Shown in pieces: positions 1-11,877 of a DNA stretch of 64,000 nucleotides. Position 1 is the stretch's first letter; the number at the start of each line of letters is the position of its first letter. Both the position numbers and the translations under genes were made by a program. This stretch comes from Ariolimax columbianus. Its lineage: Eukaryota > Mollusca > Gastropoda > Stylommatophora > Arionidae. The notes below the pieces were generated by a model. That model saw only the letters and a program-made list of their open reading frames with translations, did no database searches and was not told where the DNA came from. The stretch covers positions 116,408,764 through 116,472,763 of the forward strand of contig JAVGWX010000003.1 of the NCBI GenBank assembly GCA_036924085.1, written 5' to 3'.

Positions 1-496
1 AAAATGACTCTACTAAAGTGTCTGGGGACTAGCCTAGTCCTATTTGTCCATTGGCGGCACACTACTGGTTATGAGATAATCTTACCACTCTTGATGCTTC
101 TCTCCTATATGATCATACAGACATAGACTTAATAGGACAGGTCACCATTGAAGTTGGCCTCATATGTTTAACCAAGCATCACAGTATTCACCTTAAACAG
201 TATATGCTCTGTCAATTGACAGTGTCAAACTTTTACAGTAGTAGAAGTAGTGACTACAGACTAGTGTATGTAGCACTTTGTTTTTACACAATTAGATTGC
301 CAACTACATCAAAATCATTAATATTAGTAGTTCCTACATTTCTTCAAAAGTTGTGCTACCTAGCAAGAGTAGAAAAACATGATTATGAAGGAAAGTTTTT
401 GGATAGTTATCCAATTATGATTGGCTACATTCACAGCACTGTCAGATTGAGAATAAACGTGTTAATGTAAACCTGCCAAAATTTGTAAACTTCTGA
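1..496. other. AT-rich non-coding stretch
   Basis: I see no recognisable gene or repeat here. The 88-codon open frame at 204-470 has no motif, no domain resemblance and no compositional bias, so I do not call it. Confidence 0.5.
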
Positions 497-565
497 CAAA
501 AATAAGTGAATAATCTCTGAGATTCTGAAGATTAGAGTTAGACTGATAGCCCTGGAAACTTCTTA
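497..565 (+). repeat. Left remnant of 67-69 bp tandem array
   Basis: One unit containing 'gaataatctctgagattctg' lies directly before the CR1-like LINE. Three more units of the same sequence follow the LINE at 3584-3790. The LINE therefore landed inside a pre-existing tandem array and split it. Confidence 0.85.
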
Positions 566-645
566 ACTTAACTTAACGTCTTTATACTGGTTTAGAAGAC
601 CCTGCAGAGTCTGTATACAACCAGTTACATTGACATCACCTTGCT

Positions 646-1466
646 CTAAAAGCTATGCGCATCCAGTTTATTCTTAAATGCATTAACTGTCCCTGCCTCC
701 ACTACCTCCCCTGGCAATGCATTCCAAGCAGACACCACTCTCTGACTAAAAAAATATTTCCTAATATCTAGCCTGGACCTCTCTTTAGTCAGCTTGTAGC
801 TATGCCCTCGTGTTATTGTAGGTGGCTGTATTTTAAAAAACTTGTTATAGTCTAATTTATCGATTCCTCTGATCATCTTATAAACCTGTATTAAGTCACC
901 ACGAATTCTTCTCTCTTCGAGACACTGTAGGCCGGTTTTTCTGAGTCATTCCTCATAACTGTAATTCTGGAATCCCACTATCATCTTTGTCGCTCTTTTT
1001 TGTATTCTTTCTAGCATGTTTATGTCCCCTCTATGATAATGACTCCACACCTGTACACAGTACTCCAATCTAGGTCTAACTAAAGCTTTATACAGTTTGA
1101 CGATCACTTCCTTGCTCCTATTTTGTTTAATTAATATTTCTTTTTATCATACCTAACATTGCATTTGCCTTTTTCACTGCTACCTTAACTTGCTCACTCA
1201 CCTTTCCTGTATGATCTATTAAAACCCCTAGGTCCCTTTCCTTAACTATCTTTCTAATATTGTTTTCTCCCATTCTGTAATTATGTTCCATATTGGATCT
1301 ACCCATGTGGATGACTGTACATTTATCTACATTAAACTCCATTTGCCAGCTTACAGACCATTCTCAAATTTTATCTAAATCCGACATCAATATATCCACT
1401 TCCGCTTTAGATGAGACACTACTGCATAGTTTTGTATCATCAGCAAATTTTGCAATCATGGATCTC
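646..1466 (-). pseudogene. CR1-like reverse transcriptase, FADD box and C-terminal part
   Basis: After the SINE, the minus strand reads IAKFADDTKLC (the catalytic aspartates), then MEFNVDKCTVIHMG, the thumb region and the C-terminal block ending in YFFSQRVVSAWNALPGEV and VNAFKNKLDAHSF. This C-terminal block is typical of CR1 elements and is the part most often kept in truncated copies elsewhere in this window (4215, 15560, 47360). An in-frame TGA lies near 945. Confidence 0.88.
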
Positions 1467-1478
1467 ATATCAATGTCC

Positions 1479-1741
1479 GGGGACGGCGTGGCCTAGTGGT
1501 TAAGTGGCACGGCTCACAACCAGAAGGTGCTGGGTTCGATCCCCATCACAGCACCGGCCGTTACCCCGGGGAAGCAAACCCTTAGAAAATGCAGGAGGAA
1601 GCAGACCCTTACATAAAATGCATGCTGAAGTCGGATGCACTGGGCCGACAGGCGCAAAATAAAAACCACAGTGTAACGCACACACGCCTTGGGGAATAGA
1701 TAAATAAGGCGAACGCAAAAAAAAAAAAAAAAAAAAAAAAA
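1479..1741 (+). mobile_element. tRNA-derived SINE with polyA tail, 12 bp TSD
   Basis: The 5' part is tRNA-like: A box in 'gtggcctagtggttaagtgg' and B box 'gggttcgatcc', about 35 bases apart. The middle contains 'tgctgaagtcggatgcactg', shared with the GAA-tailed SINEs of this window. The 3' end is an A tract of about 24 bases. The insertion is flanked by identical 12 bp copies of 'atatcaatgtcc' at 1467-1478 and 1742-1753, proving retroposition into the CR1-like LINE. An internal RNA polymerase III promoter would be expected from the A and B boxes. Confidence 0.93.
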
Positions 1742-1753
1742 ATATCAATGTCC

Positions 1754-2394
1754 AAATCATTTATATATATCAAGAACAAAATTGGTCCCAAAACCGAGCC
1801 CTGTGGCACACCACTTTTCACTTCACTCCACTCAGAGTACTCCTTATTTATGCCCACCCTCTGCCTTCTTCCCGTTAACCAATTTTCAATCCATTTGGCA
1901 ACTTCCCCACCTATTTCATGTGATTTTAACTTTCGAAATAATCTTTGATGAGGTACTCTATCAAAGGCCTTTGCAAAGTCTAGATAAATAACATCCACTG
2001 ACTCCCCTTTATCTATGATTTTAGTAACCTCCTCCATGAATTCTAATAGATTTGTTAAGCATGATCTCCCTCTAGTAAACCCATGCTGACTATTTCTAAT
2101 TAGATTACATTTTTCTAAATGCATTACAAAGTTTTCTTTGATTATTGACTCTAACAATTTACAGACTATGCTCGTTAAACTCACCGGTCTATAATTTTCC
2201 GGATCTGATTTTTTGCCTTTTTTGAATAAGGGGATCACTCCTGCATCTTTCCAATCCCGTGGAACAATCCCTTTTGTAAGTGATTGAGAACATAATATAG
2301 CCAATGGTTTTGCTAGTTTGTCTCTAATTTCAAACAGCAATTTTGGGTGAATACCATCTTGACCTGGACATTTATTCACCTTCAACCCCTCCAA
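1754..2394 (-). pseudogene. CR1-like reverse transcriptase, palm and fingers part
   Basis: RT motifs in order: PGQDGIHPKLL, GVIPLFKKGKKSDPENYRPVSL (motif near the fingers), motif A in VIYLDFAKAFDRVPH, and motif B in SGVPQGSVLGPILFLIYIND. The open frame then runs into SINE sequence at 1753, so the last residues of the predicted ORF are not LINE protein. The catalytic FADD box lies on the other side of the SINE, at about 1420-1460. The RT is thus cut between motif B and motif C. Confidence 0.9.
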
Positions 2395-2397
2395 TTT

Positions 2398-3585
2398 TTA
2401 AAAAACCATTTCCTCTGTAATACAGATTGATCTTAATCCCGCTGTATCCATGTCTCTTTGAAAAATATCTATAGGCTCTGGGATCTCGGAGCAGTCCTCC
2501 TTTGTGAAGACTGTGCCAAAGTACTGATTGAGCAGATTAGCAGCCTCCCTATTCTCACTTATTATTTTCCCTGTACTGTCTATGAGAGGGCCTACTTTGT
2601 CTTTCATTCTTTGTTTATTTCTAACATAAGAAAAGAAGCTTTTACTGTCAGTCTTGATCCTCTGAGCAAGTTTTTTTTCAAAGTCTATTTTTGCTGTTTT
2701 ATTTGCTTTCTGAGATCTGTTCTGCTTGTCCAAATATTTTACATATGTTTCTTTTGATTTACCTGCCTCTATATATTTTTTCCATGCTTTATTTTTTGCT
2801 CTTCTACATTTCACTACAAATCTAGTTATCCACTTTTTACGCTTGGGGTTTACCTCCCTACATGGAACACATTCCTCTTTTAGCGTTTCTAGAACTGTTT
2901 TAAAACTTTCCCACTCCTGTTCAACATCTGTTCCTACAACAATATCTTTCCAGATTATGTGGTTCGCTGCCTCTTTCATCCTCTTAACATCTGCCTTAGA
3001 GTAGTCGTATGTTCGTGTGTTTATGTTTACTTCTTTCCCTGCAATAAGATCCCAACGGATGATTTGATGGTCACTTGAGCCAAACAGTTCCCCAACGGTA
3101 ACGTTTTCAATCATATTTTCCTCTGTGGTAAAAACTAGGTCAAGTATGTTTTTGCCTCTGGTGGCTGCTTCTACATGTTGAATTAAAAAATTGTCAGTTA
3201 TGCACTTAACAAAAGGTTTAGACTCTACAATTGCTTCTGCCATATCCCATTTTATTTCTGGATAGTTGAAATCTCCCATTAATAATAATTTCCCTTTACT
3301 TGCCTTTGCTATGCTACTAATCAGCTCCTCATCTTCCTCTTTTTGACTTGATGGACATCTATAGCACACTCCAATCACTGTTTTTTCACCCCCACTTTCT
3401 ATTTCTCCCCATACACTTTCATTTTTGTTACCACATGATAAATAATCTTTGATCGTTATATTAACAGAATTTATACAGTATAATAAAACGCCACCTCCCT
3501 TAGTCTTGTCTCCAATTATCCTATCTTTCCTTAACATTGTATATCCCTCAATTTCAAGTTCACTATCTGCAATCTCCTCTGACAA
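2398..3585 (-). pseudogene. CR1-like LINE endonuclease and linker region
   Basis: This 395-codon open frame holds an apurinic-endonuclease-type (EEP) domain. I can see GGGVLLY, the metal-site motif LLMGDFNYPEIKW, and SSDHQIIRW, which is the catalytic SDH triad of this family. The N-terminal part of the domain is missing. The following 200 residues are the Lys-rich linker that normally joins endonuclease to RT. The frame ends in a TAA at 2398-2400, where related elements continue in the same frame into RT; the next ORF is in phase, so this is a single premature stop. The protein would nick target DNA to prime reverse transcription. Confidence 0.88.
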
Positions 3586-3790
3586 AACTAATTGAATAAT
3601 CTCTGAGATTCTGAAGGTTAGTTAGACTGACACCCCTGGAAACTTCTGACAAAAGTAAGTGAATAATCTCTGAGATTCTGTAGGTTAGAGTTAGACTGAC
3701 ACCCCTGGAAACTTCTGAAAAAAGTAAGTGAATAATCTCTGCGATTCTGAAGGTTAGAGTTAGACTGACACCCCTGAGGCTTCTTGAGTT
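3584..3790 (+). repeat. 67-69 bp tandem array, three units
   Basis: The phrase 'gaataatctctgagattctg' or near variants recurs at 3594, 3661 and 3730. This array continues the unit at 497-565 across the LINE insertion. No coding sense is visible. Confidence 0.9.
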
Positions 3791-4214
3791 CTAGAAACTT
3801 CTAGCACTTGCAGCTTCTTTTTGACAGTATGTAAGATTGGAATGAAACTCGTTTAAGTCTATTTTTCCACAATCAACAACAATGTGTAAGAGTGAAAATT
3901 ATGGGATATAAAAAGTTGATTTGCTTAAAGACCACCTGGGCATGTGCTTAAAATATAATTTGTGAAATGACTAATTGATCACAAGAGCAAAATTTTGTAC
4001 ATTATGTTTAAGCAATTGCAGTAAATTAAAAAAGACTGTAGCTTTCCCTAATGTGATGTTGTTTCATGTGTGCATCCCTGGGCCCCTTACTGGTGAGAAA
4101 AGAAAGTCACTGCTCATCCATGCCTGTCATTGAAGGCGACTTAAGAAGAGTTGTGCTAAGCAATTAGTGATCACCGCGTTACATTAATTGCTACAGAAAC
4201 AACCATTGCAAAAT
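3791..4214. other. Non-coding stretch, no clear feature
   Basis: AT-rich sequence. A segment around 4070-4165 containing 'gcctgtcattgaaggcgac' looks like dispersed-repeat sequence, but only one copy is in the window and I cannot classify it. Confidence 0.4.
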
Positions 4215-4350
4215 GTATAAAAGATATTGGAAAATATTTTTTTCAAGAGTGGTGAATGCTTGGAATGCATTGTCACAGAATTTAGTTTAGGCAGGGTCAG
4301 TTAAAACATTAAAAAATAGATTGGATGCACTGTTATTTTTAGTTTAGGTG
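4215..4350 (+). pseudogene. CR1-like LINE 3' end fragment
   Basis: The plus strand translates to pieces matching the CR1 C-terminal block: FFSRVVNAWNAL, then SVKTLKNRLDAL. It is diverged from the LINE at 566-3583 and has in-frame stops, so it belongs to an older or different subfamily. Only the last 45 or so codons remain. Confidence 0.75.
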
Positions 4351-5955
4351 GAGTGGAATAAACTAGACTGTAGAGCCTTTTAAACCATTATAATAGTCAA
4401 GTTAAAAGCACACAAAGTACTTTGGTGTGGACTTCCTAAGGAGGCCAACTGTAAGGGGGGGGGGGTGAGGTTGGGGGGGAGGTTGGAAGGCGACATATTC
4501 TCCTGACTGAAGTGAAAATGGAACAATATACGAATGTGCTCTTGTTAGACAGTCAATTTATTTCTTTCATAGGGTAAAATAAACAAAAGAGCAGGCTAAT
4601 TGTGCTTGTACATTGTATCTTCTGCAGATCATTATTGTTGTTTATTTCAACTGATAAACACTGTAGTATACTTGCATATAGGCCTGTCTTGTTTTAAGTA
4701 GTCCTAATCTTTATCCGCAGAAATGTAACTATGAACAATTTGAATGAAGTTGTAGTTACAATCAACAAGTGGATTGTTTTGAAGAGATGTCCGGTTTTGA
4801 TTGTAAGAAGTAAACAACTTGAAACGAAAAATTATAAAAATTGTTGCTCCCGCATATCGTGGTGCAAGCACTTACCTACAGTGTATCCTGGTTCCTAAGA
4901 ACAAAAAGGCAGTGACACAAAATAATTCAGTTATTTGTTATAGTGTCTTAATGTAGATAACTGCATTGATAGATTGCTTGAGCATTCATTATTTCTATAT
5001 CAACATTTAGTTTTAATCTTTCCCTTAAATAAAGGACAGTTAAGCAGTTAGTATTAGTTAGTTACAATTATTTTTAATTCAAGAAAAGATATAGAACTAC
5101 TGTACATCATGTTCAATATATTTCACAATTTAACAATCACTGCTGGTAAGTTTAATTATTCATTCAGTTTTTTTATTATTACACTCAAATTTGTAAGTAC
5201 ATTTTCTGAGAAGATTGTTACTGCTTATTTGTCCACAAAATTACATTTGTTGTTATGCAGCATTGTGTAGTTTTTAATGTAGTCAATTGTTTTTACTCAC
5301 TTGTTAATAAATTGTCCATTCTTATGTATATAAAAATTGTTTCTAAATAATTTCTCTTTAAGGTAGCTGTGTGCATCGTGTTTATTTATATATCATTTTT
5401 TGAAAGTGTAAATTTATTGCTGTTTGCTTTTATTAGCTCACATTTGTTTTATCTATGCATTTGCGATGGGACCTAGTTACAATTTTTAGTGTAGTATATG
5501 GACATGGTGGTAATTTTCTTGCTGTGCCACCTTGAAACCACAACACTGATGCTAAAACTTTATATGATACAGCAATAATTGTGCTCAGAATTTGTTTCCA
5601 TTCACATTGTGTAGTTTTCATGTGTGTGTAACTTGCTGTTGGTTTGTTCCTTGTACTATGTAAGGGCAAACTGTTGTAGTTAGAGGCAGTCAGGAAAGGA
5701 CCCAGACCACTCAGAATGAACCAGAATATTCAGGGATGTCAAAAGAAGACAGTCTGCGATAGGTCGAAACCTAGTTTAGCGATTTGATGCTCTACACCCC
5801 AATATAGAATATAAGCCATTCAGCAAGAAGAGTTTGCTCATTGTTTTATTACACTTTTAATTGCATTTGTTTTTGTTGAGATGTGTCCAGGAGATTTACA
5901 AATTGTGATAATTGTGATATACACTCATATATACATTGATTCGCTTTACTTTCAG
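4351..5955. other. Upstream or intronic region of the PPP1R3-like gene
   Basis: No ORF of note. A G-rich run lies at 4447-4490. The end at 5941-5955 is a pyrimidine-rich tract closing with 'tttcag', a good 3' splice site, so at least the final part is intron. I cannot locate the upstream exon or promoter. Confidence 0.55.
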
Positions 5956-6980
5956 ACTATCCAATGATGGGCGTGCTTCATAACCAGCCAGAGGTTTCTG
6001 GCCATAGAATACCAATGGATTTCTCCCCATACTTACTGTCGGCAAGTCCACCCAAGTTGTCAGGTTTTGACATCACAAGCTACTCATCTCAGTACTCAAC
6101 TGGTCACATTGGATTTAGTCCATCCTCCTTTCACATTGGCAACTTTAACAGTTATTATCCGTCTCCGATAAACCGAACATTTGACAGCAATGCTAACTTA
6201 AATAAAAGGAGAAATGGACTATTGAAATCCATAATTGTTAAGCCAGAGGTTTCTAGTGACACTGAAGGTAGCTGTTTGCTTCCAGAGAGTCCACATTCAC
6301 CTGGTAAAGTGACCAAAAAGGTTTCATTTGCTGACCACAAAGGGCTTGCTCTAGCTCATGTGCGTTTGGTCAAGGAAAGTCCAGATGAACCACCCCATCT
6401 GAATCCAGATATTTTGTCATCATTGACTAAGGGTGCAATTGCAGATGTGACCTGCAAACCACCCATCAAACTGTGTTTCCCTCAACCAGCATCTGACTTT
6501 CTAGCCTTCAGGGATAAAGTCAGTACCAACTTGGTCATGCTAGAAAATGTCCTGCTGAAGGACTATACTGTTGAGGGCACCATTAAAGTGAAAAACATCA
6601 GTTTTGAAAAGCATGTGTTTGTGCGGTTATCTTTGGATGACTGGGAAACTTTTGAAGACACTGATGCGACTTATGTTCCTGGTCTTGGCTTAAGCTACTC
6701 AGAATGTTTTGACACTTTCTCCTTTAAGGTTGACATTGCACCAAATTTTAATGTCTCCAAGACAATTCAATTTGCTGTGTGCTTTGAGGAAAATGGAAAC
6801 CAACATTGGGATAGCAGTGATGGAACCAACTATTGCATTGTATCAGAAAATTATGAGGCTTCCAAGTTAACATCAGCGGGATCTCTGTGTAGTCCTAGAT
6901 GGCTCTCAGATAAATCCACTGAAACCTGGTCCGAGTTTTCTGTGTTGCCGGATAAAGACACATCCACACCCTACTACTGA
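5956..6980 (+). CDS. PPP1R3-family glycogen-targeting subunit of protein phosphatase 1 (terminal coding exon)
   Basis: The product tethers protein phosphatase 1 to glycogen so that glycogen synthase and phosphorylase are dephosphorylated, favouring glycogen storage in the cytosol. Numbered from the ATG at 5964 (338 residues), there is a PP1-binding RVxF motif in KKVSFADHKG (118-127) and a CBM21 carbohydrate-binding domain at about 180-293. The domain has the family signatures ENVLLKDYTVEGTIKVKN, FEKHVFVRL, DTFSF and WDSSDGTNY (282-290). The C-terminus SPRW...TPYY resembles the PPP1R3B/C end. The exon begins after an 'ag' at 5954-5955; the frame is open across that junction (Asp-Tyr-Pro before Met), so translation may start upstream and the intron would be phase 1. 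The RVxF-to-CBM21 order and spacing fit the short PPP1R3B/C/D group; the N-terminal 100 residues are longer than in vertebrate R3B. This is the only convincing host protein gene in the window. Confidence 0.93.
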
Positions 6981-7155
6981 AGCAGAATTCTTCAGTAACT
7001 GGTGACTATACAAGGTCCTCTTGTGCCAGAAGAACTTTACTGGGACTCTATGAATTGCTATGAGTAAACAAGACCTGTAGACCACAAGATGGCATTTAAG
7101 CCATGTTTCTCACAGATCAGCTTAAATTCATAATGCACATTAACAGAAAAGACTA

Positions 7156-7380
7156 CTTCCAAGTGTTGAAGAAAGTCACTTCCAAGTGTTGAAGAAAGTC
7201 ACTTCCAAGTGTTGAAAAAAGTCACTTCCAAGTGTTGAAGAAAGTCACTTCCAAGTGTTGAAGAAGGTCACTTCCAAGTGTTGAAGAAGGTCACTTCCAA
7301 GTGTTGAAGAAAGTCACTTCCACGTGTTGAAGAAAGTCACTTCCACGTGTTGAAGAAAGTCACTTCCAAGTTTTAAAAAA
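7156..7380 (+). repeat. 23 bp minisatellite in the probable 3' UTR
   Basis: About ten copies of a 23 bp unit built on 'gtcacttccaagtgttgaa' start 175 bases after the PPP1R3-like stop codon. Units differ at single sites (aagtg/acgtg, gaaag/gaagg). If the transcript extends this far, the mRNA would carry the array. Confidence 0.92.
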
Positions 7381-8650
7381 AGTCAAACCTCATTAAGCAT
7401 AGTTTCTCTTATAATGTATCACACAAATAGATGTATATCAAATATGGTATTTAATAGACTTGTTAGTTTAGCATGGTAGTTTGACAGTTAAGCATATGCA
7501 CATGATTCTATGCAGCTAATTATAAACTATAGTAATAATCTCAAGAGGTTTGTGGAAATGAGACAATTAATATTTATGTATGATCGTACGGTAATGCATT
7601 GAGATAAAAAGTACATTGTTACAGATATTGCTGGTTAACTTATAAATTGCTCAAATTAAAAAAACACATCTTTATCATATTTTGTATTACAGTACTGCTA
7701 ACCAGGGCAACAGCACATGTTAATTAATTTAATGCTCTTGAGTCTTTCATAGATGAGTAGTTGAGAGAATTTTGTTTCCCTTGTTTATACCTGCCAGTAC
7801 TTAACATGGGAAGCTTTAAAATTTGACAGAAGACAGTATGGCCTATGAGATATGAATGTCTTAATATGTTTGTGCTGGTGACCATTTGATTTATTTGAGG
7901 TTGAAACATTGTAGGAGTTAATACACAGCTCCTAAATATCAACTGGTTCTAATTTACCTAATCATAGTTGTTGGTTGCACACAAACCGTTGAGAAAGGAC
8001 CACACCTCAAAGTACTGATGGTGACAATTTTCGTTTTTTGAGGCCATCACATGATGATACCCATAATATCAGAACTTAAAATAAATATTTTCCTATGTAG
8101 ATTAAAGTAGCAAATATTAAATGTATTCCTATGTTATATCGTCCCTTTATGTCTTTTTCTTTGACGAATTAAAAACCGTAATCCTGTAAAATATAAGCCT
8201 TATCATATACTTAGAAAGAATTGATAATTTTGTCATGTAAGATGGGGTTGTTTAGTTCAGTTTTACTGAGATCAATTTATTTGTTAGTTTGTTCTTCTAT
8301 TTGTAATGGAAAAGTATTTACAGTTGCTCAACCTGATGTCATTGCCATTTAACGTCACATTTGATTCATTCTGTACATTACTTAATCTCCTCAACATATC
8401 TTATATTTAATTAAACTTACCGTTTTTAGTTTAAACAAAGAGGTAAGTAGCATGTCCTTTGCAGAATGTCACTTCTTACGACCGCCAATCTATTTGGCTG
8501 CTACAAGTTTCTTGGCAAGTGTGCAGTACAGTAGGTTGCAATTACTATCCGTACGCGGAGAAGCGATAAACTTATGTCTGCCAAATTGGACACAAGCGTG
8601 AATCGAACCAACCAAGTCTTTTGGATTGTGAAACGGACATATTTAATCTA
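7381..8650. other. 3' flank of the PPP1R3-like gene
   Basis: AT-rich DNA with several possible AATAAA-type signals (for example near 8082) but no way to choose among them by eye. No further gene is recognised. Confidence 0.4.
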
Positions 8651-8654
8651 TTAT

Positions 8655-8905
8655 CTTTATGTCATCTGCTGTGAATGATCAATTATCACTATTTAAACAC
8701 ACCAGAACATCAGCTTGGCAACTAAAACCACACTGTGCTACCAGTGTTAGACTTGGCACCTATCCAAGAACCGAGAGAGGGAAAATAAATTGTGACATGA
8801 AATATCTAAGAAAGTTAATCTGTGCTACCAGGAGAGATAGAATAAGACATGTAGACTTTAGAAGTATTGTAGAAACTGTCCCTTGTGTTGAATACATTTG
8901 AAGAC
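8655..8905 (+). pseudogene. Possible LINE reverse-transcriptase C-terminal remnant
   Basis: An 80-codon frame contains KYLRKLICATRRDRIRHVDF, which resembles the thumb/C-terminal region common in LINE polymerases, where 'CYRRIL..TRRDRI.N' is followed by a paired helix and 'WFGH'. The rest is not recognisable. This call rests on one short motif and could be chance. Confidence 0.35.
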
Positions 8906-10430
8906 AGAAAAAATGTTTGTTTAGTCATCTAATGACAATGCAGCCTGATCAAGTCACACTGTGTGTTTGTAGCACAAGTTGTTTCTGGATATAGTGAATG
9001 ACTGTTGCCCAAAACTGATGACCTAAGCTCCCCACGATGCTTACCTGCACAAGTGAATAGTCAACCAAACTGAATCATCCTTTCATCTTCCCCTTCTTGT
9101 ACTTCATGTTTGTTAAAAAGAATACTTTACCTTTGAGAGTAGCACTCCGAATTAGTGATAACATCTTTACAAATGCTTGTACACTGCAGGTTAGTTCTAA
9201 GTTAGTAATTCCTGCGATAAAACTACTATTTTCATTTCCCAGTACAAAGAGGAGAAATAAACTTCTGGCATTTCAAAATATTTGTGTTTTATAACATAAT
9301 ATTGTAACATGTAGTATTATATCTGGGGTTTGTAATATATGCTCCTGATTATGCAACAGATAAAATACTAGCTGAAAATATTGGTCATTTTCATTGCATT
9401 GTTTTTTTCATTAACATGTTTTAGTGTCAGCTTTGTTATGATATTATGTAAATTTTGGGCGGTATTTCAGTTCTGTCATTTGTTTCAATGTTTAACTATT
9501 GTAACTTTTAAAAAAACATGAGAGATTTTATTAAGAGCACCTGCAATTATAATAAAACATGATCACACTGCAAGTTTATGAACATTTTTGAGATTATTGA
9601 AAATAGAAATACCTCATGAATGCCATTTTCTGGAAAATTGAATTTGGAGTTTTGTGTTTTGCCCTTCTTAGAATGGGTTATTGCACCAATACTTGTGTAA
9701 TGTACCACATGAAAATTATGCAGTTTTCTCAGGCCTTCACAGCAAGCACTTGTTACAGTTGAATCAACATTCCATGGGCTTGTTTATGTCTCCACATTAA
9801 TGTGTTTAAACATTCTTTTCTTTTGCATTTCATTTACAAGTGTCTTGCATTATCCACATGCTTCCCAAGTTTGAAATTAAATATATATGCATTTAAAGGT
9901 TTTGAGATTGGTTTCATCTATCTGCATTTCAATATGAAATTCAGATGTCTGTCAGATAAAGTTGGCTTTCTTAATCTTTTACAGTACGACCTGGTTAACT
10001 AGGTTGGTGTATTTAGATCAAAATCTTATCAATTAGGATGGACTGTAAAGGATTAAGACCAGAAATCTGATAAATTAATCTAGACTGTAAAGGGTTAAGA
10101 CTATATGGTATTTGAGGTATTAGTTGCAGTATGTGTATTGAAACAAGGCTAAATATATCTATTAAAATCCACATGAATATGTTGCTGATGTTTTGGAATG
10201 AAATAGCATTTGTGAAACCTGATATTACTGGTAGAGCAAATATTTTTTAAGTGCCAGTGTAAGGGGGTAATTTGTTGGTACCATTTATCATTCTTTTGTC
10301 TGTGAGCATTGGGAATTGTTACTAATAAATTGAGCACTTGTTTTGAGAGCTCTTTTTCTTAACTTAGTTCTCAAAATGTTTTTCAATAGTAGGTTTGCAT
10401 TTCAAGATGGACAGTTTAATAAAATGATCT
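8906..10430. other. AT-rich non-coding stretch
   Basis: No gene recognised. The short frames at 9097-9294 and 9802-10002 carry no known motif. Confidence 0.4.
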
Positions 10431-10432
10431 GG

Positions 10433-10860
10433 GGAAGAGAACTATAGACAGTGCTAGGTGCAGGAAGAGAGAGTGAACTATAGACAGTGCTAGGTGCAGG
10501 AAGAGAGAGCGAACTATAGACAGTGCTAGGTGCAGGAAGAGAGAGCGAACTATAGACAGTGCTAGGTGCAGGAAGAGAGAGCGAACTATAGACAGTGCTA
10601 GGTGCAGGAAGAGAGAGCGAACTATAGACAGTGCTAGGTGCAGGAAGAGAGAGCGAACTATAGACAGTGCTAGGTACAGGAAGAGAGAGTGAACTATAGA
10701 CAGTGCTAGGTGCAGGAAGAGAGAGCGAACTATAGACAGTGCTAGGTGCAGGAAGAGAGAGTGAACTATAGACAGTGCTAGGTACAGGAAGAGAGAGCGA
10801 ACTATAGACAGTGCTAGGTGCAGGAAGAGAGAACGAACTATAGACAGTGCTAGGCTCAAG
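10433..10860 (+). repeat. 36 bp minisatellite, about 12 units
   Basis: The unit contains 'gaactatagacagtgctagg' followed by 'tgcaggaagagagagc'. Because 36 is a multiple of three, two minus-strand frames stay open (164 and 161 codons), giving 12-residue peptide repeats. I read these as by-products of the array and not as genes: there is no splice site, no non-repeat domain and no third-position bias. Confidence 0.95.
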
Positions 10861-10869
10861 AAGTAGTAG

Positions 10870-11875
10870 AGGTATATGGTTTGCACCAGTTGACATTGCA
10901 CATTATGATGATCATTTGACAGTCAGTCAGTGGGTAATATGCTTGGTCAAAGCATAAAATATGCTATATACTAAATATCTTACTTAATGTTACATATTTA
11001 ATGGTAGTGACATTAGTTTTGTAATAATACTGAATCGTTTATCAGTATGTTTTTATATGACTGGTTTTCTATTCATCTTATTTTCATTGTTTCTTTGTTT
11101 TGTGCTGACTTGATTAATGTCCTATTTCTTTGTTTATCATATAAGGTCTTCTTTGACTGTGAGTCTTATTAATGATAGCTTGCTTCTTTGTGATACTGCC
11201 AGTGCATGTTACTTTGCCTACACATAATAATTATTTATGAAATTCAGCTAATCCTGTTAAAGACAGAATTTGAGAGGCTTTGTGCACTGTGTCAGAAACA
11301 AGCCAACAATGCTTTGAAAAACTTTATGAATAAGGCTATTTCCCATGCAGAAGATCTATTATCAGATGATATTATAGTGAAATGACAATTATTTTGTTCT
11401 TCAGTTTTATTATGTGCTGCTTGACTTCTGAATTTGTTCTCGGTTTTATTTTTTCTCCCCCTCCAAACCCCATCCCCTTCTGCTGACACACTAAAATGGC
11501 ATTTTGAAAATGCAGTTATTTTCTACCTGGTGCTTGTATTATACAGCTAGTATGCTGTATGTCTTCATGTTATTTCCTGGTTTCAGAATCTATCTAATTT
11601 AAGTAGACCTGGCAAATAAGGCCAGCAAAGGCCTATAAAGTACTTCAGTTCAGTTTTATAATTACCATATTACGATTACAAGAATGTTTCATCAGTATTA
11701 CCAATGTCAATCATCCAGATTAAATGATTTTTATGTGACCTTGTTAATTAAAATCACATCTTTGATAATTATCTGGAAAATTTTTAAACTTTAGTAATAT
11801 TCTACTGGCTAATGGTGTAAGTTAAAAGTGTCAGATTTGATCAGGATCTATAAAGTTTGAGTTGATAGTTGGCCA
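10870..11875. other. AT-rich non-coding stretch
   Basis: Nothing recognised beyond short AT-rich runs. Confidence 0.4.
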
Positions 11876-11877
11876 CA

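Larger units (their letters stand above)
566..3583 (-). mobile_element. CR1-like LINE, 5'-truncated, with nested SINE
   Basis: A non-LTR retrotransposon of the CR1 type reads on the minus strand: endonuclease (3585-2398), reverse transcriptase (2394 down to about 880) and a conserved C-terminal tail (876-646). The 5' end is missing, because the first endonuclease motifs and any ORF1 are absent. The 3' end, on the plus strand at 555-580, carries short direct repeats of TTAAG, as expected of CR1/L2 elements that end in a microsatellite-like tail. A SINE at 1479-1741 splits the RT domain. In-frame stops (TAA at 2398-2400; TGA near 945, apparently an Arg CGA to TGA change) show the copy is dead, but most of the frame is still readable, so it is moderately young. 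Confidence 0.9.

Noticed and set aside
10402..10901. Two 160-codon minus-strand ORFs of peptide repeats
   Set aside because: They follow directly from the 36 bp tandem period, which keeps several frames open at once; no non-repeat domain or splice signals.
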